Source: Nitrospirales bacterium
GTDB lineage: Bacteria > Nitrospirota > Nitrospiria > Nitrospirales > UBA8639
Reading direction: 5' to 3'
DNA: 64,000 nt
Assembly: GCA_031315915.1 (NCBI GenBank)
Contig: JALDRK010000016.1
Span: forward strand, 30,910 to 94,909
Translations under genes and position numbers: made by a program
Shown: in pieces, positions 27,786 to 38,023 of the stretch
Position numbering within the stretch: position 1 is the first letter of the stretch
Layout: each line of letters starts with the position of its first letter
The notes under the pieces: generated by a model
Seen by the model: the letters and a program-made list of their open reading frames with translations, nothing else
The model's database searches: none
What the model was told of the DNA's origin: nothing

Positions 27786-27908
27786 ATTCTTCTTTTCAAT
27801 CTTCCATAAGATTCTGCCTTCCCTGACTTCTTTAGCCTTGCCCTTTGAGTTCCTTGAATAGGGGATATTGTAGAGTCCTTGCCGATCTAGCGAAGCTCTT
27901 AATCTGAC

Positions 27909-28697
27909 CTAAAACACCTGGGTTAAGACTCCGATCCCTTCTACCCTCATCCACAAGGCCAATACAAGCACAAACCCCATAGCAGTCAATGCCACGTAAT
28001 CCCACCAAACAAACCGGGATGGTACGGAATTTTTCCTGGTCGCTAATGGATGAAATCCTTTTGACTCCAAAGCCATGGTCAAGACATGGGTTTGCCGCAA
28101 CGCCTGCCCGATTAAAGGAACCACGAGGGGTACATATTTTCGAATCCGGTCCACTATTCCACCCGTGCCTATATCCAATCCCCGCGACCGTTGGGCCTGC
28201 ACCACATTCACTCCTGTCCCCAGTAAAATAGTCACCCACCGAAAAGCCAACGAAAAGGCAAAACTGACCCGACCGGGCAATCCTAATTGTTGTAGGGCAA
28301 TGGCTAATTCCTCAATCGGGGTGACCGACAGTAACCAGACACCGGCCCAGACCATCGCGAGCAAGCGAAGTCCCATAGCAGCCCCAACCATCAGGCCTTC
28401 CTCCGTCACCCCCACAACATTCAACCAAGAAACTGGGGTGGCGCCTTGAATAAAAAATGGCCAAAGAATCACGGAATAACAAAACAAGAGCGTCGTTAAC
28501 ACCCACATTTTTTTGATATTGGCATACGCTCCGGAACCCAGAAGCAACACAATCACTATCCCCAATATGGCAACCAAAAACAGAGGGTGAGAAAAACAGA
28601 GAGCGAGCATACACACTCCGATAGCCAAAAAAACTTTTGTCCGGCTATCCAAGCCGTGAAAAGGGGTTAGCTGATTCACATACAGCGAAACATTCAA
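27909..28697 (-). CDS. ecfT: ECF transporter transmembrane component EcfT
   Basis: Encodes 262 residues with about five to six membrane helices. It carries the EcfT/CbiQ motifs: FHGLDSRTKVFLAIG at the N-terminus and the two coupling regions AQRSRGLDIG and ALESKGFH (consensus ARG and related motifs) that dock on the ATPases. EcfT links the substrate-binding S component to the ATPase pair. It follows the S-A-A fusion gene by 57 bases on the same strand, giving a complete ECF importer from two genes. Confidence 0.92.
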   Translation of the reverse strand: MNVSLYVNQLTPFHGLDSRTKVFLAIGVCMLALCFSHPLFLVAILGIVIVLLLGSGAYANIKKMWVLTTLLFCYSVILWPFFIQGATPVSWLNVVGVTEEGLMVGAAMGLRLLAMVWAGVWLLSVTPIEELAIALQQLGLPGRVSFAFSLAFRWVTILLGTGVNVVQAQRSRGLDIGTGGIVDRIRKYVPLVVPLIGQALRQTHVLTMALESKGFHPLATRKNSVPSRFVWWDYVALTAMGFVLVLALWMRVEGIGVLTQVF

Positions 28698-28754
28698 GAA
28701 ATCTCACCTCCACAACAATTCATTGGGATTCTCAGACAACAACCCTTCGTCATT

Positions 28755-31193
28755 TCAGGATAAGCTCTCGGTGGTGAAGGAAGCCCGCACCTCTTCCACC
28801 GTCAAAAGGGTATATCCCCATCGTTGACTAAACCGAGAAAGTGCCGGAAGGGTCAGGGAGGAATCGTGAAGCCACTCAGGATGACTAAACACCTCGCGGG
28901 GGTGTCCTTCTCCCGCAATCCTCCCATTCTTCATCAAGATGCAATATGTGGCATATTGTGCGACTAACCGCATCGAATGGGTGATCATGATGACGCTATG
29001 CCCATCTCGATTGAGACCCCGAATCATTTCCATCATCCGATCGGTTTCAAAAGCATCCAACCCCGTCGTAGGCTCGTCAAAAATTAAGATCCTCGGACGA
29101 CTTGCCAGGACCGACGCCACGGCAAGGCGTTGTCGCTCTCCTTTTCGCAACGAAAACGGATCTAGTTCCCAATTCGCTTCCAAAGAAAACCCAACCGACG
29201 CAAGAGCCTCTTTCACCCGAAGTTCGATATCCTGTTCATCGTAGCCAAAATTCCTGAGACCGAAGGCCACTTCCTCCCAAATCGTCTCGGCAAAAATTTG
29301 ATGATCGGGATTTTGAAACACCAGACCCACCTCTCCGGCCAATTCCTTTATGGCCGTCCGACGGGTATCCAAGCCGGCGACCACAATTCGTCCCGCCGTC
29401 GGCACCAATAATCCGTTCAAAAGACGCGACAGGGTGCTTTTTCCGGAACCATTGGCCCCGACAATAGCCAGAAACTCCCCGGATCGAATACTGAATGAAA
29501 GATCATGCAGCACCTCCTGTCCGTCATAACCAAAGGACATCGCCTCCACCTGGATGACAGGAGGGGAACTACCGTGGGTTGTGCAATGAGACGTTCCCAA
29601 CCGCAGTTCATCAGTGATAACCGATGCGGGTGGATGAAGGCCCACGTGCAACGCATCGGCAACTTCCCAAGCTTCTGCAACGGAAATAGGTATTGGTTCG
29701 CACTTTTGACCCTCAAAGCACTCGGTAATGGCGAGGGGGCGAAGTCCGAGTTCTCGCATCAGTTGTGGCTGTCGCAACAACTCTTCCGGAGGACCGGTCC
29801 AGGCCACGCCTTCCTCACCCAAAACCAGCAGCCGATCGGCATAGTGAATGTTTTCATATTCACGCTCGGTGACCAGAAGAGCCAATCCTTCTTCCTTCAC
29901 CTGGAGCAACACGGCACGCAATTGTTCACAGCCGGCCGGGTCCAGATCCGAACCGGGTTCATCCAACACTAAGACGGATGGAGCCTGCGCCAGTACCGAA
30001 GCGAGGACCAACCGTTGTCGTTGCCCCCCGGAGAGTGTCACAGGATCCCGATCCAACCCAATGCGCAACCCCACACGATGAAGCGCATCTTGAATCCGTC
30101 TCGCCACTTCCTCTGCCCTCAAAGGCGGATTGCGATATTCCAACGGATGCCGCAATTCTCCATCAGCCGTAGAGGCCACCAATTGGGCATCAAAGTCCTG
30201 AAATACCATTCCGACCCGGCCGGCTTGAGCCCAGACCGGGTCGTTCACCGTCGGCCTTCCCATCACAGACATCTCACCGGAATAGCGTCCATGAATGAAA
30301 TGGGGAATCAGTCCGTTACAGGTATTGACGAGCGTGCTCTTTCCGGTTCCGCTTCTGCCCAAGACCATCACCAATTCACCCGGAGAAACGGAAAAGGAGA
30401 GATTGGCGAGAGTTGGAGCTACCGCTCCCGCATATTGAAATGACAAATGGGCACATTCCAAAACAGCCTGGTGTTTTCTTTCCATCAAACTGGAATAAGA
30501 GAATTGAGCGTTTTCTTCCCGACGCAATCTTTCCTTCTTCGAATTCTGCACATGATTCGGCGCGCTTCGGATATCCTCAAAACGCAACCTCCAACGCTGA
30601 ACCCGGGGATAGAGAAATTTCAATAGAGGCGGTCCCAGAAGTAATCCCATGACGATATTATTAAAAAAAATAGCCGGAGCCAGGACGACAAAAGGCAACA
30701 AGCCCAGGGCTTCAACGCCCCACCCAATAGTTCCGGCACAGGCCGCGGAAGCCAGAACACATATCAGTGTATATTCCACTCCCTGTTTGACCGAATTCAC
30801 CAGAGGCGGGTTTCCGGAGGATAGCCAGCCCAAATGCCCCCAGAGGAGATACGGGAGGTAGCCAAAAAAGAAGTTTCCCCAAAATCCAAAAAAACTGGCA
30901 GGCCCCAGCGTTCCAAAACAATCACCGATGACATTGCCGATCCCCGCCCCCCACGCGGCTGCGGGACCGAACAACAGAGAAGCCACAATAGGGATGGCAT
31001 TGGCCGGTCGCAATTCCACAAACCCGGGGATAATCGGAATGCCTGCCTTGAAGGGAATGAGAATGGCTGCGTAAATCGCCGCAATCTGAGCCGTGATCAC
31101 GATCTGGCGGGTGTCCTGCCAGACCCCCGCCAGATCCATCACCCAATGGCGAGGGCCCCAAACTGAAAAAGAACCAGGCATCCGGGATAACAC
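28755..31193 (-). CDS. ECF transporter fusion: S component plus two EcfA ATPases
   Basis: Encodes 812 residues. Residues about 30-200 form five or six membrane helices of an S component (motifs VELRPANAIPIVASLLFG and GNVIGDCFG). ATPase 1 has GRSGTGKST near 279, LSGGQRQR near 387 and VLDEPGSDLD near 410, but the H-loop reads TEREY, without histidine. ATPase 2 has GANGSGKST near 579, a degenerate signature SLRKGERQR near 681, FDEPTTGLD near 706 and an intact H-loop THS near 738. In the sandwich one site is therefore canonical and the other degenerate. Substrate class is not determined; QueT-like or other S families are possible. GTG at 31193 or ATG at 31181 could be the start. Confidence 0.88.
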   Translation of the reverse strand: MLSRMPGSFSVWGPRHWVMDLAGVWQDTRQIVITAQIAAIYAAILIPFKAGIPIIPGFVELRPANAIPIVASLLFGPAAAWGAGIGNVIGDCFGTLGPASFFGFWGNFFFGYLPYLLWGHLGWLSSGNPPLVNSVKQGVEYTLICVLASAACAGTIGWGVEALGLLPFVVLAPAIFFNNIVMGLLLGPPLLKFLYPRVQRWRLRFEDIRSAPNHVQNSKKERLRREENAQFSYSSLMERKHQAVLECAHLSFQYAGAVAPTLANLSFSVSPGELVMVLGRSGTGKSTLVNTCNGLIPHFIHGRYSGEMSVMGRPTVNDPVWAQAGRVGMVFQDFDAQLVASTADGELRHPLEYRNPPLRAEEVARRIQDALHRVGLRIGLDRDPVTLSGGQRQRLVLASVLAQAPSVLVLDEPGSDLDPAGCEQLRAVLLQVKEEGLALLVTEREYENIHYADRLLVLGEEGVAWTGPPEELLRQPQLMRELGLRPLAITECFEGQKCEPIPISVAEAWEVADALHVGLHPPASVITDELRLGTSHCTTHGSSPPVIQVEAMSFGYDGQEVLHDLSFSIRSGEFLAIVGANGSGKSTLSRLLNGLLVPTAGRIVVAGLDTRRTAIKELAGEVGLVFQNPDHQIFAETIWEEVAFGLRNFGYDEQDIELRVKEALASVGFSLEANWELDPFSLRKGERQRLAVASVLASRPRILIFDEPTTGLDAFETDRMMEMIRGLNRDGHSVIMITHSMRLVAQYATYCILMKNGRIAGEGHPREVFSHPEWLHDSSLTLPALSRFSQRWGYTLLTVEEVRASFTTESLS

Positions 31194-31195
31194 AG

Positions 31196-32776
31196 TTAAG
31201 AGGTTGCGGAAGGAAGGATGGTAATACGACCATCAAGATCAGCCTGGATGGGTTCTTTCTCCAAGGCTCTGAACAACACGTCCCGAATGGGAGTCTGATG
31301 ATCCGTTCGCTCTCGGGCCTGCCCCAACATCACAAATCCATCACCGCCATCGGCAATGAACGCATCGGCAGCCACGGAATACACCTCCTCCGGATCAAGA
31401 GGCCGTTCCTTAATCAGCACATTCCGAACACGACTGCCGACAGGAGCGGACATATCATATGTCACACGAATTCCCGACACTTGCAAAAACCTGCCGCTGT
31501 GATTCGGCCACTGACTCACACTATGTTCCAACACCTGGAGGAGCACTTGCCCCGTTAACCTAAGCGTCACTAACGACGAATCGAACGGCAACACCGACAC
31601 TACATCTCCCAGCGTCACAGGGCCGGCATCGATGCTCCGACGGATCTGGCCCCCGTTGACCAACGCCACATCGGTCCGAAGTTTGATCCTCAACAGATCG
31701 GCCAGCAAATTGCCGAGATTAGTTTCCTGCGTCCGAACCGAAGGACGTTCTCCATTCAGGCGAACCCGTGTTTGCCCCACCACCTCGGAGGCTTGCTCGG
31801 AAAAACGCTCACGAAACGTGTCTAACACGGACTGCACCCCGGCATGCACGGGAATGGATTCCGTCACCGGAATATTTTCAGCGTGTGCATGCGTCACAGT
31901 TCGAAACTCCGAGGTGAGGTCCAAGCGTCCCAGAAATCGGCCTTGTCGATGAGTCTTGACAAAAACCGGTCCAGGGAATTTGAGAGAGGAAACCGGCTGT
32001 GGTGTCCCGACGGCATAGAGTCCGTCAAATCCTTCCGTATGTCCTCCAATGATCACATCGATACCGACGGACCGGACGAGAAGATCTAAATCCTCTTCCG
32101 TATCCTGATGGGTGAGAAGCACCATCAGATCAATGAGATGTTCCTCACGGAGCGCATTCGCTTCCCGCTGAATCACGGGCACGGAATCTTCCAGGGTGAG
32201 AGATTTGACGGCCTCCCGACTGAACGTATCCGGAAAATTACTCCTGCCGACAATTCCTAACAAACCGATCCGCCATCCACCGATACTGACCATAGCCGAA
32301 GGTTGGCACGGGAGCGGCCGATCTTTCGACACCAGGTTGGTGCAGAGAAGAGGAAACGTGGCCAGTTGAGTTAATGTGGTCAGATGGTCAACCCCGAAAT
32401 CGAAATCATGATTCCCCGCTACCATGCCGGCATATCCCATCCTGTTCATGGCCAGAATATCCGGTTCGCCTTTAAACCAGGACGAAAAGGCTGTGCCGAT
32501 GAGGATATCGCCGGAGTCGACAACGAGCACAGGGTGTCCTTCCCGCCGTACTTCATCAATCAAGGTGGCGCGACGGGATAGGCCTCCGACAAGGGAATCC
32601 CCTGGACGTTCCAATGGAAGCGCCACCCCATGGTGTTCACTGGAATGAAGAATAATCAGAGTTTCAGCCGCAAGTACCGGGCACTGCCCTACCAACAGCG
32701 CTACACACCAGCTTATCCCCCAGTCTTTGATTTTTCGCATCAGATGAATCACCATCCCCACCAAGCCAACCTTCAA
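31196..32776 (-). CDS. Exported 5'-nucleotidase/UshA-family metallophosphatase
   Basis: Encodes up to 526 residues; the first start is a TTG, with ATGs at codons 8 and 13 also possible before a signal peptide (WCVALLVGQCPVLAAE). The calcineurin-like metal motifs are SSEHHG (Glu in place of the usual Asp), VDSGDILIGTAF, VAGNHDFDFG, LTHQDTEEDL and GGHTEGFDG. The 5'-nucleotidase C-terminal domain follows (ETNLGNLLADLLR, ALVNGGQIRRSI, ADAFIADGGDGF). It would remove phosphate from nucleotides or related esters in the periplasm. Its stop lies two bases before the ECF fusion gene, so it may prepare the substrate that the importer takes up. Confidence 0.88.
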   Translation of the reverse strand: MKVGLVGMVIHLMRKIKDWGISWCVALLVGQCPVLAAETLIILHSSEHHGVALPLERPGDSLVGGLSRRATLIDEVRREGHPVLVVDSGDILIGTAFSSWFKGEPDILAMNRMGYAGMVAGNHDFDFGVDHLTTLTQLATFPLLCTNLVSKDRPLPCQPSAMVSIGGWRIGLLGIVGRSNFPDTFSREAVKSLTLEDSVPVIQREANALREEHLIDLMVLLTHQDTEEDLDLLVRSVGIDVIIGGHTEGFDGLYAVGTPQPVSSLKFPGPVFVKTHRQGRFLGRLDLTSEFRTVTHAHAENIPVTESIPVHAGVQSVLDTFRERFSEQASEVVGQTRVRLNGERPSVRTQETNLGNLLADLLRIKLRTDVALVNGGQIRRSIDAGPVTLGDVVSVLPFDSSLVTLRLTGQVLLQVLEHSVSQWPNHSGRFLQVSGIRVTYDMSAPVGSRVRNVLIKERPLDPEEVYSVAADAFIADGGDGFVMLGQARERTDHQTPIRDVLFRALEKEPIQADLDGRITILPSATS

Positions 32777-32798
32777 CGAGAAATGCCGTATGAGCGTA

Positions 32799-34021
32799 TT
32801 AGGAAGAGGACGAATGTGTCACACAACGAAATCCGGTATGGGCATAGGGATATTCTTTGCGGAACCAATTTCGAAACGACCGACGAAGCAAACGTTTGGC
32901 GGTTTGTGGACCACCGCCCTTGACCACAAAGTGATCATCATCAAAAAACCTGGATGAATACTCTGGGTAGGTGGGAAGAGGTTGAAATCCGGTAAACGGG
33001 GAAAAAATGGTAGACGTCCACTCCCAACCATTCCCGACCAATTGAGCGACCCCGAAATGACTCTCTCCCCGAGGGTAATCGGTCACGGACACAGGATCCC
33101 AGCCACTAGAATCAAACTGACCATGGTGTTGAGTGGGAGAATCTATGCCCCATGGAAAGGGATGATCGGATTTTCCGGTATTGCCGTAGGCGGCGCGATG
33201 AAATTGGGATTCGGTAGGAAGAGACATTCCGACCCATTGGGCATAGGCCTCGGCCTGTTGATGGGTTACAAAGACGGGCCAATGTAAGACCAGCGGAACC
33301 TCTTCAAACATGGTTCGCAACCACCAATCTCCGCCCCGTCGAATCCAGAACTGAGGGGCTTCCCCGCCATCCTGAACAAATTCGAGATATTGCTGATTGG
33401 TCACCTTATACCGGCTAATGGAAAAGCCGGGAACCTGGACTTCGTGCCGACGGAATTCATTATCCCAACCAAACCCCTCTTCCGCATCACGTCCCAGGGT
33501 AGTGACGCCACCAGGAATATCCACCATTTCATATTTGATCGGTTTTTCATGATGTTGCAAACAACCACCACCAGACATTTTGTGCTTGGCATCCAATTGA
33601 TGCAGCAAGTAGGCGTTCGTCTCCGCATGCATTAATCGATGTTCCAAGGCCACATGAAGGATTGCTTCGGAGCTTCCTCCCAATGCTTATCAATCGTTTG
33701 CCGAATCTGTTGGTTATAGGCCTGAATTTCCCTCAGGGAAGGCCAATCCGATGGCGTGTCCTGAGCAGGTTGGCCGACCGGCGGATCAATACCGGCCTCA
33801 AATAGATGATCAAAGGTGGGATGAAAGGACGTCATTCCCAACGTCCATCGGCAGATTTGATTCCAATCAAACGCCTCCACATGTCCCAGGTAGAATACCA
33901 GCCGATGCCGCTCGGGAATAGGCCGCTCATACAGAGCTTCCGGACGAATGAGGTCAAAGAACTGATCAGTCCGGGCACGAGCCTGTTCCAACTCCTGGCG
34001 CAATCGCATACGTTCGGTCAT
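32799..34021 (-). pseudogene. egtB: Ergothioneine biosynthesis protein EgtB, frameshifted
   Basis: Two frames make one EgtB of about 407 residues. The first (34021 down to about 33665) is the DinB-type domain with the iron-ligand His region RLVFYLGHVEAFDWNQ; its ATG has GGGAG seven bases upstream. The second (about 33665 to 32799) continues with EHRLMHAETNAYLLHQL (HxxxHxE, the other metal ligands) and the FGE-sulfatase domain (MVDIPGGVTTLGRD; LPTESQFHRAAYGN; VGNGWEWTSTIFSPF). The frames meet around HWEEAPKQ/EAILHVALEH near 33650-33680, one base out. EgtB is the iron enzyme that forms the C-S bond on hercynine. Domain order and motifs are intact apart from the shift. Confidence 0.85.
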
Positions 34022-34316
34022 GACCACACTCCCTGTAATAAAAATCACCACCCCTGATTCAGGGCAAGGGTTCTTTTTACTATACCGGACCTCTTCCATC
34101 ATCGAAAAGTTTTTCATTCCCACTTTCACATGCCACGTTTTCCCTACGATTCTCTCTGGAGACCTGCTCGCTTCAATCCTCCCGTCAAACTGGCCATCCC
34201 CCGCCGTCCTTGGTATTCTGCCCACAGACCAGAGAGCCGAGCTTGAGGCCATGTCATTCCACTCACCGCCCGATCCGGACTCAACAGCCAATCAATAACG
34301 ACAAGGACTTTTTCAC
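34022..34316. other. Divergent intergenic region between egtB and the transporter genes
   Basis: About 295 bases between divergent genes, expected to hold both promoters. An in-frame extension of egtB upstream of 34021 has no family support. No operator or RNA element was recognised. Confidence 0.4.
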
Positions 34317-35064
34317 ATGACTGCTTGGGTGCTGGAAACACACCAGGTCAGCAAACAATTTCCTGACGGAACACTTGGGTTACATCCCATTGACTGGGGA
34401 GTAGGAGAAGGAGAAACCATGGCCCTCATCGGCGAAAGCGGGGCCGGCAAGACAACGCTTCTTCGTCTCCTCAACCGCCTGGACGAACCCACGACCGGAA
34501 CGATCTTCATCCAGGGTCAACCGGCCCGAGACCAAGACCCTATTCGCCTTCGGCGAAACATGGGATATGTCCCCCAGGACGGAGGCTTATTCCCGCATTG
34601 GACCATTCAACGGAATATGTGCTTGGTGCCTCATCTCTTGGGATGGAGCAGCCACGAGCAGGAAAAACAATTTCAACATCTCATGCAACTGGTCAATTTG
34701 GATTCAAGTCATCTGGCCGAACGATATCCGATCGAATTATCGGGAGGGCAACGGCAGCGGGTCGCCGTGGCACGAGCCCTGGCCGCAAATCCGGTTATGG
34801 TGCTTCTGGATGAACCGTTTGGGGCTTTGGACCCTCTCACCAGGCAGGAGTTGCAGGATCAATTTCTCACTCTCAAGCGATACATACAAAAAACCATGGT
34901 CGTGATTACCCACGATCTGGGGAGGCCTTAAACTGGCCGATCGAATCACGGTGCTCAAAGCCGGAGAAATCCATCAGATCGGCACCCCACAGGAACTGCT
35001 CAACAGCCCGGCCACCGCTTACGTGCAATCGTTAGTTGACTCACAATTATCTCCAAAAACGTGA
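34317..35064 (+). pseudogene. OpuC/EgtV-type ABC importer ATPase, frameshifted near its end
   Basis: The frame 34317-34931 has Walker A GESGAGKTT, signature ELSGGQRQRVAVARAL, VLLDEPFGALDP and the H-loop VVITHDLG, then ends abruptly with RP. The +1 frame continues as GLKLADRITVLKAGEIHQIG and ends at 35064. One extra G in a run of four (near 34917-34922) explains it. The family is the glycine-betaine/choline/carnitine OpuC ATPase, which also includes EgtV of the ergothioneine importer. It lacks the C-terminal CBS domains of OpuCA. Position between egtB and egtD favours ergothioneine. Confidence 0.82.
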
Positions 35065-35087
35065 GGTAGGATAGGGATCGAAGATTC

Positions 35088-36683
35088 ATGAGATCTGTGA
35101 ATTGTATTCTTCGATTGTTTTTCCTGTTCTGGATAGTGGTCATTTTTCTATTTACGACCGGTCGACTCATTCCCTTGGCCGTCGCAGAGAACACCATTAC
35201 GGTCGGGTCGAAAAATTTCATGGAAAACCGCCTGCTGGCGGAGGTCTTTGCACAGCTCATTGAGTCCAAGACCCGGTTGAGCGTCATTCGTCGCCTGGGA
35301 ATGGCTGGCACCCAAGTCTGCTTTGAAGCCTTGAAAACCGGCGGAATCGATCTGTATCCGGAATACACCGGAACCGGGCTCGTCACGCTCCTCGGGGAAC
35401 AGCCCATAGGAGAACCGACCGCCGTGCTGAATCGCGTCCGGGCCGAATTTGTTAAGCGTTGGAATCTCTGGTGGATTGCCCCTCTCGGGTTTGAAAACGC
35501 CTATGCCCTAGCCCTTCCTCGTGATCGGGCTGAAGCCCTGAATGTCCGTACTATTTCCGACTTAGTTCGAATCGCTCCTACCCTCAAGGCAGGATTCGGG
35601 TATGAATTTATCGAACGCCAGGACGGACTGCCCGGTTTGAAACGGAAGTACGGTGTTCAGTTCAAGGAAGTCGTGGGCATGCAGGAAACGTTGAAGTACC
35701 AAGCCACGGCAAATGGGGATGTGGATCTCCTGGATGTCTACACCACTGACGGACGCCTTTCGGTTTACGATTTTTTGATACTTGAAGACGATCAACATTT
35801 TTTCCACCCTATGACGCCTCGGTTCTGATCAGAGGAGAAACACTGAAGCAACACCCCGATTTGGCCCCCGTGCTGAGCATGCTGACCAATGCACTCACGC
35901 CCCAACGCATGCGGGAGTGGAATCTTCGCATCCAAGAACAAGGCCAACCCATCGCGCAGGTCGCACGCGATATTTTGCACGACCTCCACCTTCTTACAGA
36001 TCCTCAACCCCTACTGTCGGAGACACCTTCACCCGCAACACCATCCCTGTTTGTCTACATGTGGAACATGCGAGGAACGCTGGCGTATCGAACAATGGAA
36101 CATGTAAGCCTGGCCCGGACTCGGACTGTTACTCGGGATCGCCCTGGCACTTCCTATCGGATTGATATTGGAACGGTGGAGGACAGGAGCGGAAACGATC
36201 ATCCGAGCCATCGGCATGTCTCAAACCATTCCGTCAATCGCGCTATTGGCCTTCATGATTCCCTTATTCGGTGTCGGCACGCTTCCGGCCATCATGGCGT
36301 TATGGATCTATTCCCTATTTCCCATTCTTCGTAATACCTATTCGGGATTGCGGGACGCTGCGCCCAACGTCGTGGAAACCGGAAGAGCCCTCGGCATGAC
36401 CGAATGGCAAATTCTTCGGTCCATACGCCTGCCTCTGGCGGCACCGACCATTATGGCGGGAGTGCGCACTTCGGCCATTTGGACGCTGGGAACCGCCACC
36501 CTGGCCGCCTTTATCGGTGCCGGAGGATTGGGCGTTCCGATTGTGGCGGGATTACAACTTGCGGATGTGAATCTGATTTTATCGGGGGCTTTACCGGCGA
36601 CTATCTTGGCTCTGGCAGTGGATGCCCTCCTGGCTTTGGTCGAACAGGCCGTCAAACCGCGCGGCCTGGAACCGAGCCGCTAA
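35088..36683 (+). pseudogene. OpuC/EgtU-type substrate-binding protein fused to permease, two frameshifts
   Basis: Three frames join into one protein of about 530 residues. Frame 1 (35088 to about 35810): signal peptide and the OpuAC-like binding domain (ITVGSKNFMENRLLAEVFAQ; GIDLYPEYTGTGLV). Frame 2 (to about 36113): FFPPYDASVLIRGETLKQHP through the end of the binding domain into the first permease helix (FVYMWNMRGTLAYRTMEHVS). Frame 3 (to 36683): the permease (LGLLLGIALALPIGLILERW; SQTIPSIALLAFMIPLFGVG; the EAA-like loop ETGRALGMTEWQILRSIRLP). Breaks fall at T6 near 35799 (one T missing) and CCC near 36113 (one C extra), which restores the starting frame. It begins 23 bases after the ATPase. 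Confidence 0.82.
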
Positions 36684-36938
36684 CGACATGAGACCCTATT
36701 CAATGTCTCGGTTAGACAAAGCAGAAACAATACAGACGAAAAAATACTTTCCAAATAGAAAAGGGGTTCACGCGTTGAGGTTGCTCACAGGTAAAGAGGC
36801 GGGTATATTGAAAAATGTAGCTCGTAAGGGTTCATGATGGGTTGCACACTCCAAGTCTACGTGGGAGCGCTTGTCATAGCAAATTGAAACTCCGACAACA
36901 GTCTGTTGGTCATATTTACAAAATTCCAGAGAGTCATC
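36684..36938. other. Intergenic region upstream of egtD
   Basis: About 255 bases with no convincing gene; short frames here are unlike any family. A promoter for egtD may lie here. Nothing else was recognised. Confidence 0.35.
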
Positions 36939-37922
36939 ATGGCATCACGCACAGACACATCCATTACCATAGATATTCCGCTGACCCGGGAATCCCCCGA
37001 CCTCCTCAATGCGCAAATCACGGGCGGCTTGCTGGGATGCCCCAAAACACTTCCGTCAAAACTCTTTTATGACGAGCATGGGTCGACCCTGTTCGAACAG
37101 ATCTGCGAATTGCCGGAATACTATCAAACACGAACCGAGCATCAACTCCTCACCAGATGGGCGGATGAGATCGTATCTCTGACCGGAGCGGAAGAATTGG
37201 TGGAATTAGGATCCGGGGCTGCCACGAAAACACGCGTGCTTCTCGATGCCATGACCAAAGCCGAGCAGCTCCGCTATTACGTCCCCTTCGATGTAGATGA
37301 AACCATTGTTCGTCGAGTCTCTGAAGAACTGATCCAGGAATATCCCGGACTTCAGATCCACGGGGTGGTGGGAGACTTTCTTGTTCATTTGGAACACATT
37401 CCGGAAGGGGGAAAGCGTTTGGTGGTCATTCTTGGGGGAACGATCGGCAATCTCTCAATGCAGGCGGCAAAGGAATTTCTCACGGCTGTGAATTCGGAAA
37501 TGGCCTCCGGAGATTTCTTCTTATTGGGCCTGCAACTGATCGCCGACCGAGAACGGATGGAAGCCGCGTATAATGACACGCAGGGAATCACTGCCAAGTT
37601 CAACAAGAACATCATTCGCGTTCTCGGCAATACGTTCGGATCAGAAATCGATCCCGAGTTATTCGATCATGTGGCACGATATAATGAGAAAGATCATCGC
37701 ATTGAAATGTGGCTCCGGTCCCGTCAGGATCAAACCTTCACGATTCCCGAGTGGGGCCTCTCCGTGGCCTTGAAACAAGGAGAAGAAATTCGCACGGAAA
37801 TCAGCACAAAATATGACCAACCGTTGACCGACCAACTGTTAGCTGACTCAGGGTTTGAGATGGTCAAATGGTATGCTGACGCAGACAACCTGATTGGCCT
37901 GGCTCTGGCCCAAAAACCCTGA
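36939..37922 (+). CDS. egtD: L-histidine N(alpha)-methyltransferase EgtD
   Basis: Encodes about 327 residues from the ATG at 36939 (an earlier in-frame start at 36906 is less likely). EgtD methylates histidine three times with SAM to give hercynine, the first step of ergothioneine synthesis. Visible family motifs are PKTLPSKLFYDEHGSTLFEQ, LPEYYQTRTEHQLL, the SAM-binding loop LVELGSGAATKTRVLL, YVPFDVDE and LGGTIGNL. The C-terminal region has GLSVALKQGEEIRTEIS and KYDQPL. Its partner egtB lies on the other side of the transporter genes. Confidence 0.95.
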   Translation: MASRTDTSITIDIPLTRESPDLLNAQITGGLLGCPKTLPSKLFYDEHGSTLFEQICELPEYYQTRTEHQLLTRWADEIVSLTGAEELVELGSGAATKTRVLLDAMTKAEQLRYYVPFDVDETIVRRVSEELIQEYPGLQIHGVVGDFLVHLEHIPEGGKRLVVILGGTIGNLSMQAAKEFLTAVNSEMASGDFFLLGLQLIADRERMEAAYNDTQGITAKFNKNIIRVLGNTFGSEIDPELFDHVARYNEKDHRIEMWLRSRQDQTFTIPEWGLSVALKQGEEIRTEISTKYDQPLTDQLLADSGFEMVKWYADADNLIGLALAQKP

Positions 37923-38023
37923 GCTTACTTTATTACTTTAATGGTGAAGGACAAAGACTTTCAGGCCTCCTCTATAACCATTCCATAGATCCCGATCCAA
38001 AGAGCCTTTCCACATACCCTCCC

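Noticed and set aside
34022..34291. Upstream extension of the first egtB frame
   Set aside because: The extra residues are not EgtB-like, and the ATG at 34021 has a good ribosome site.
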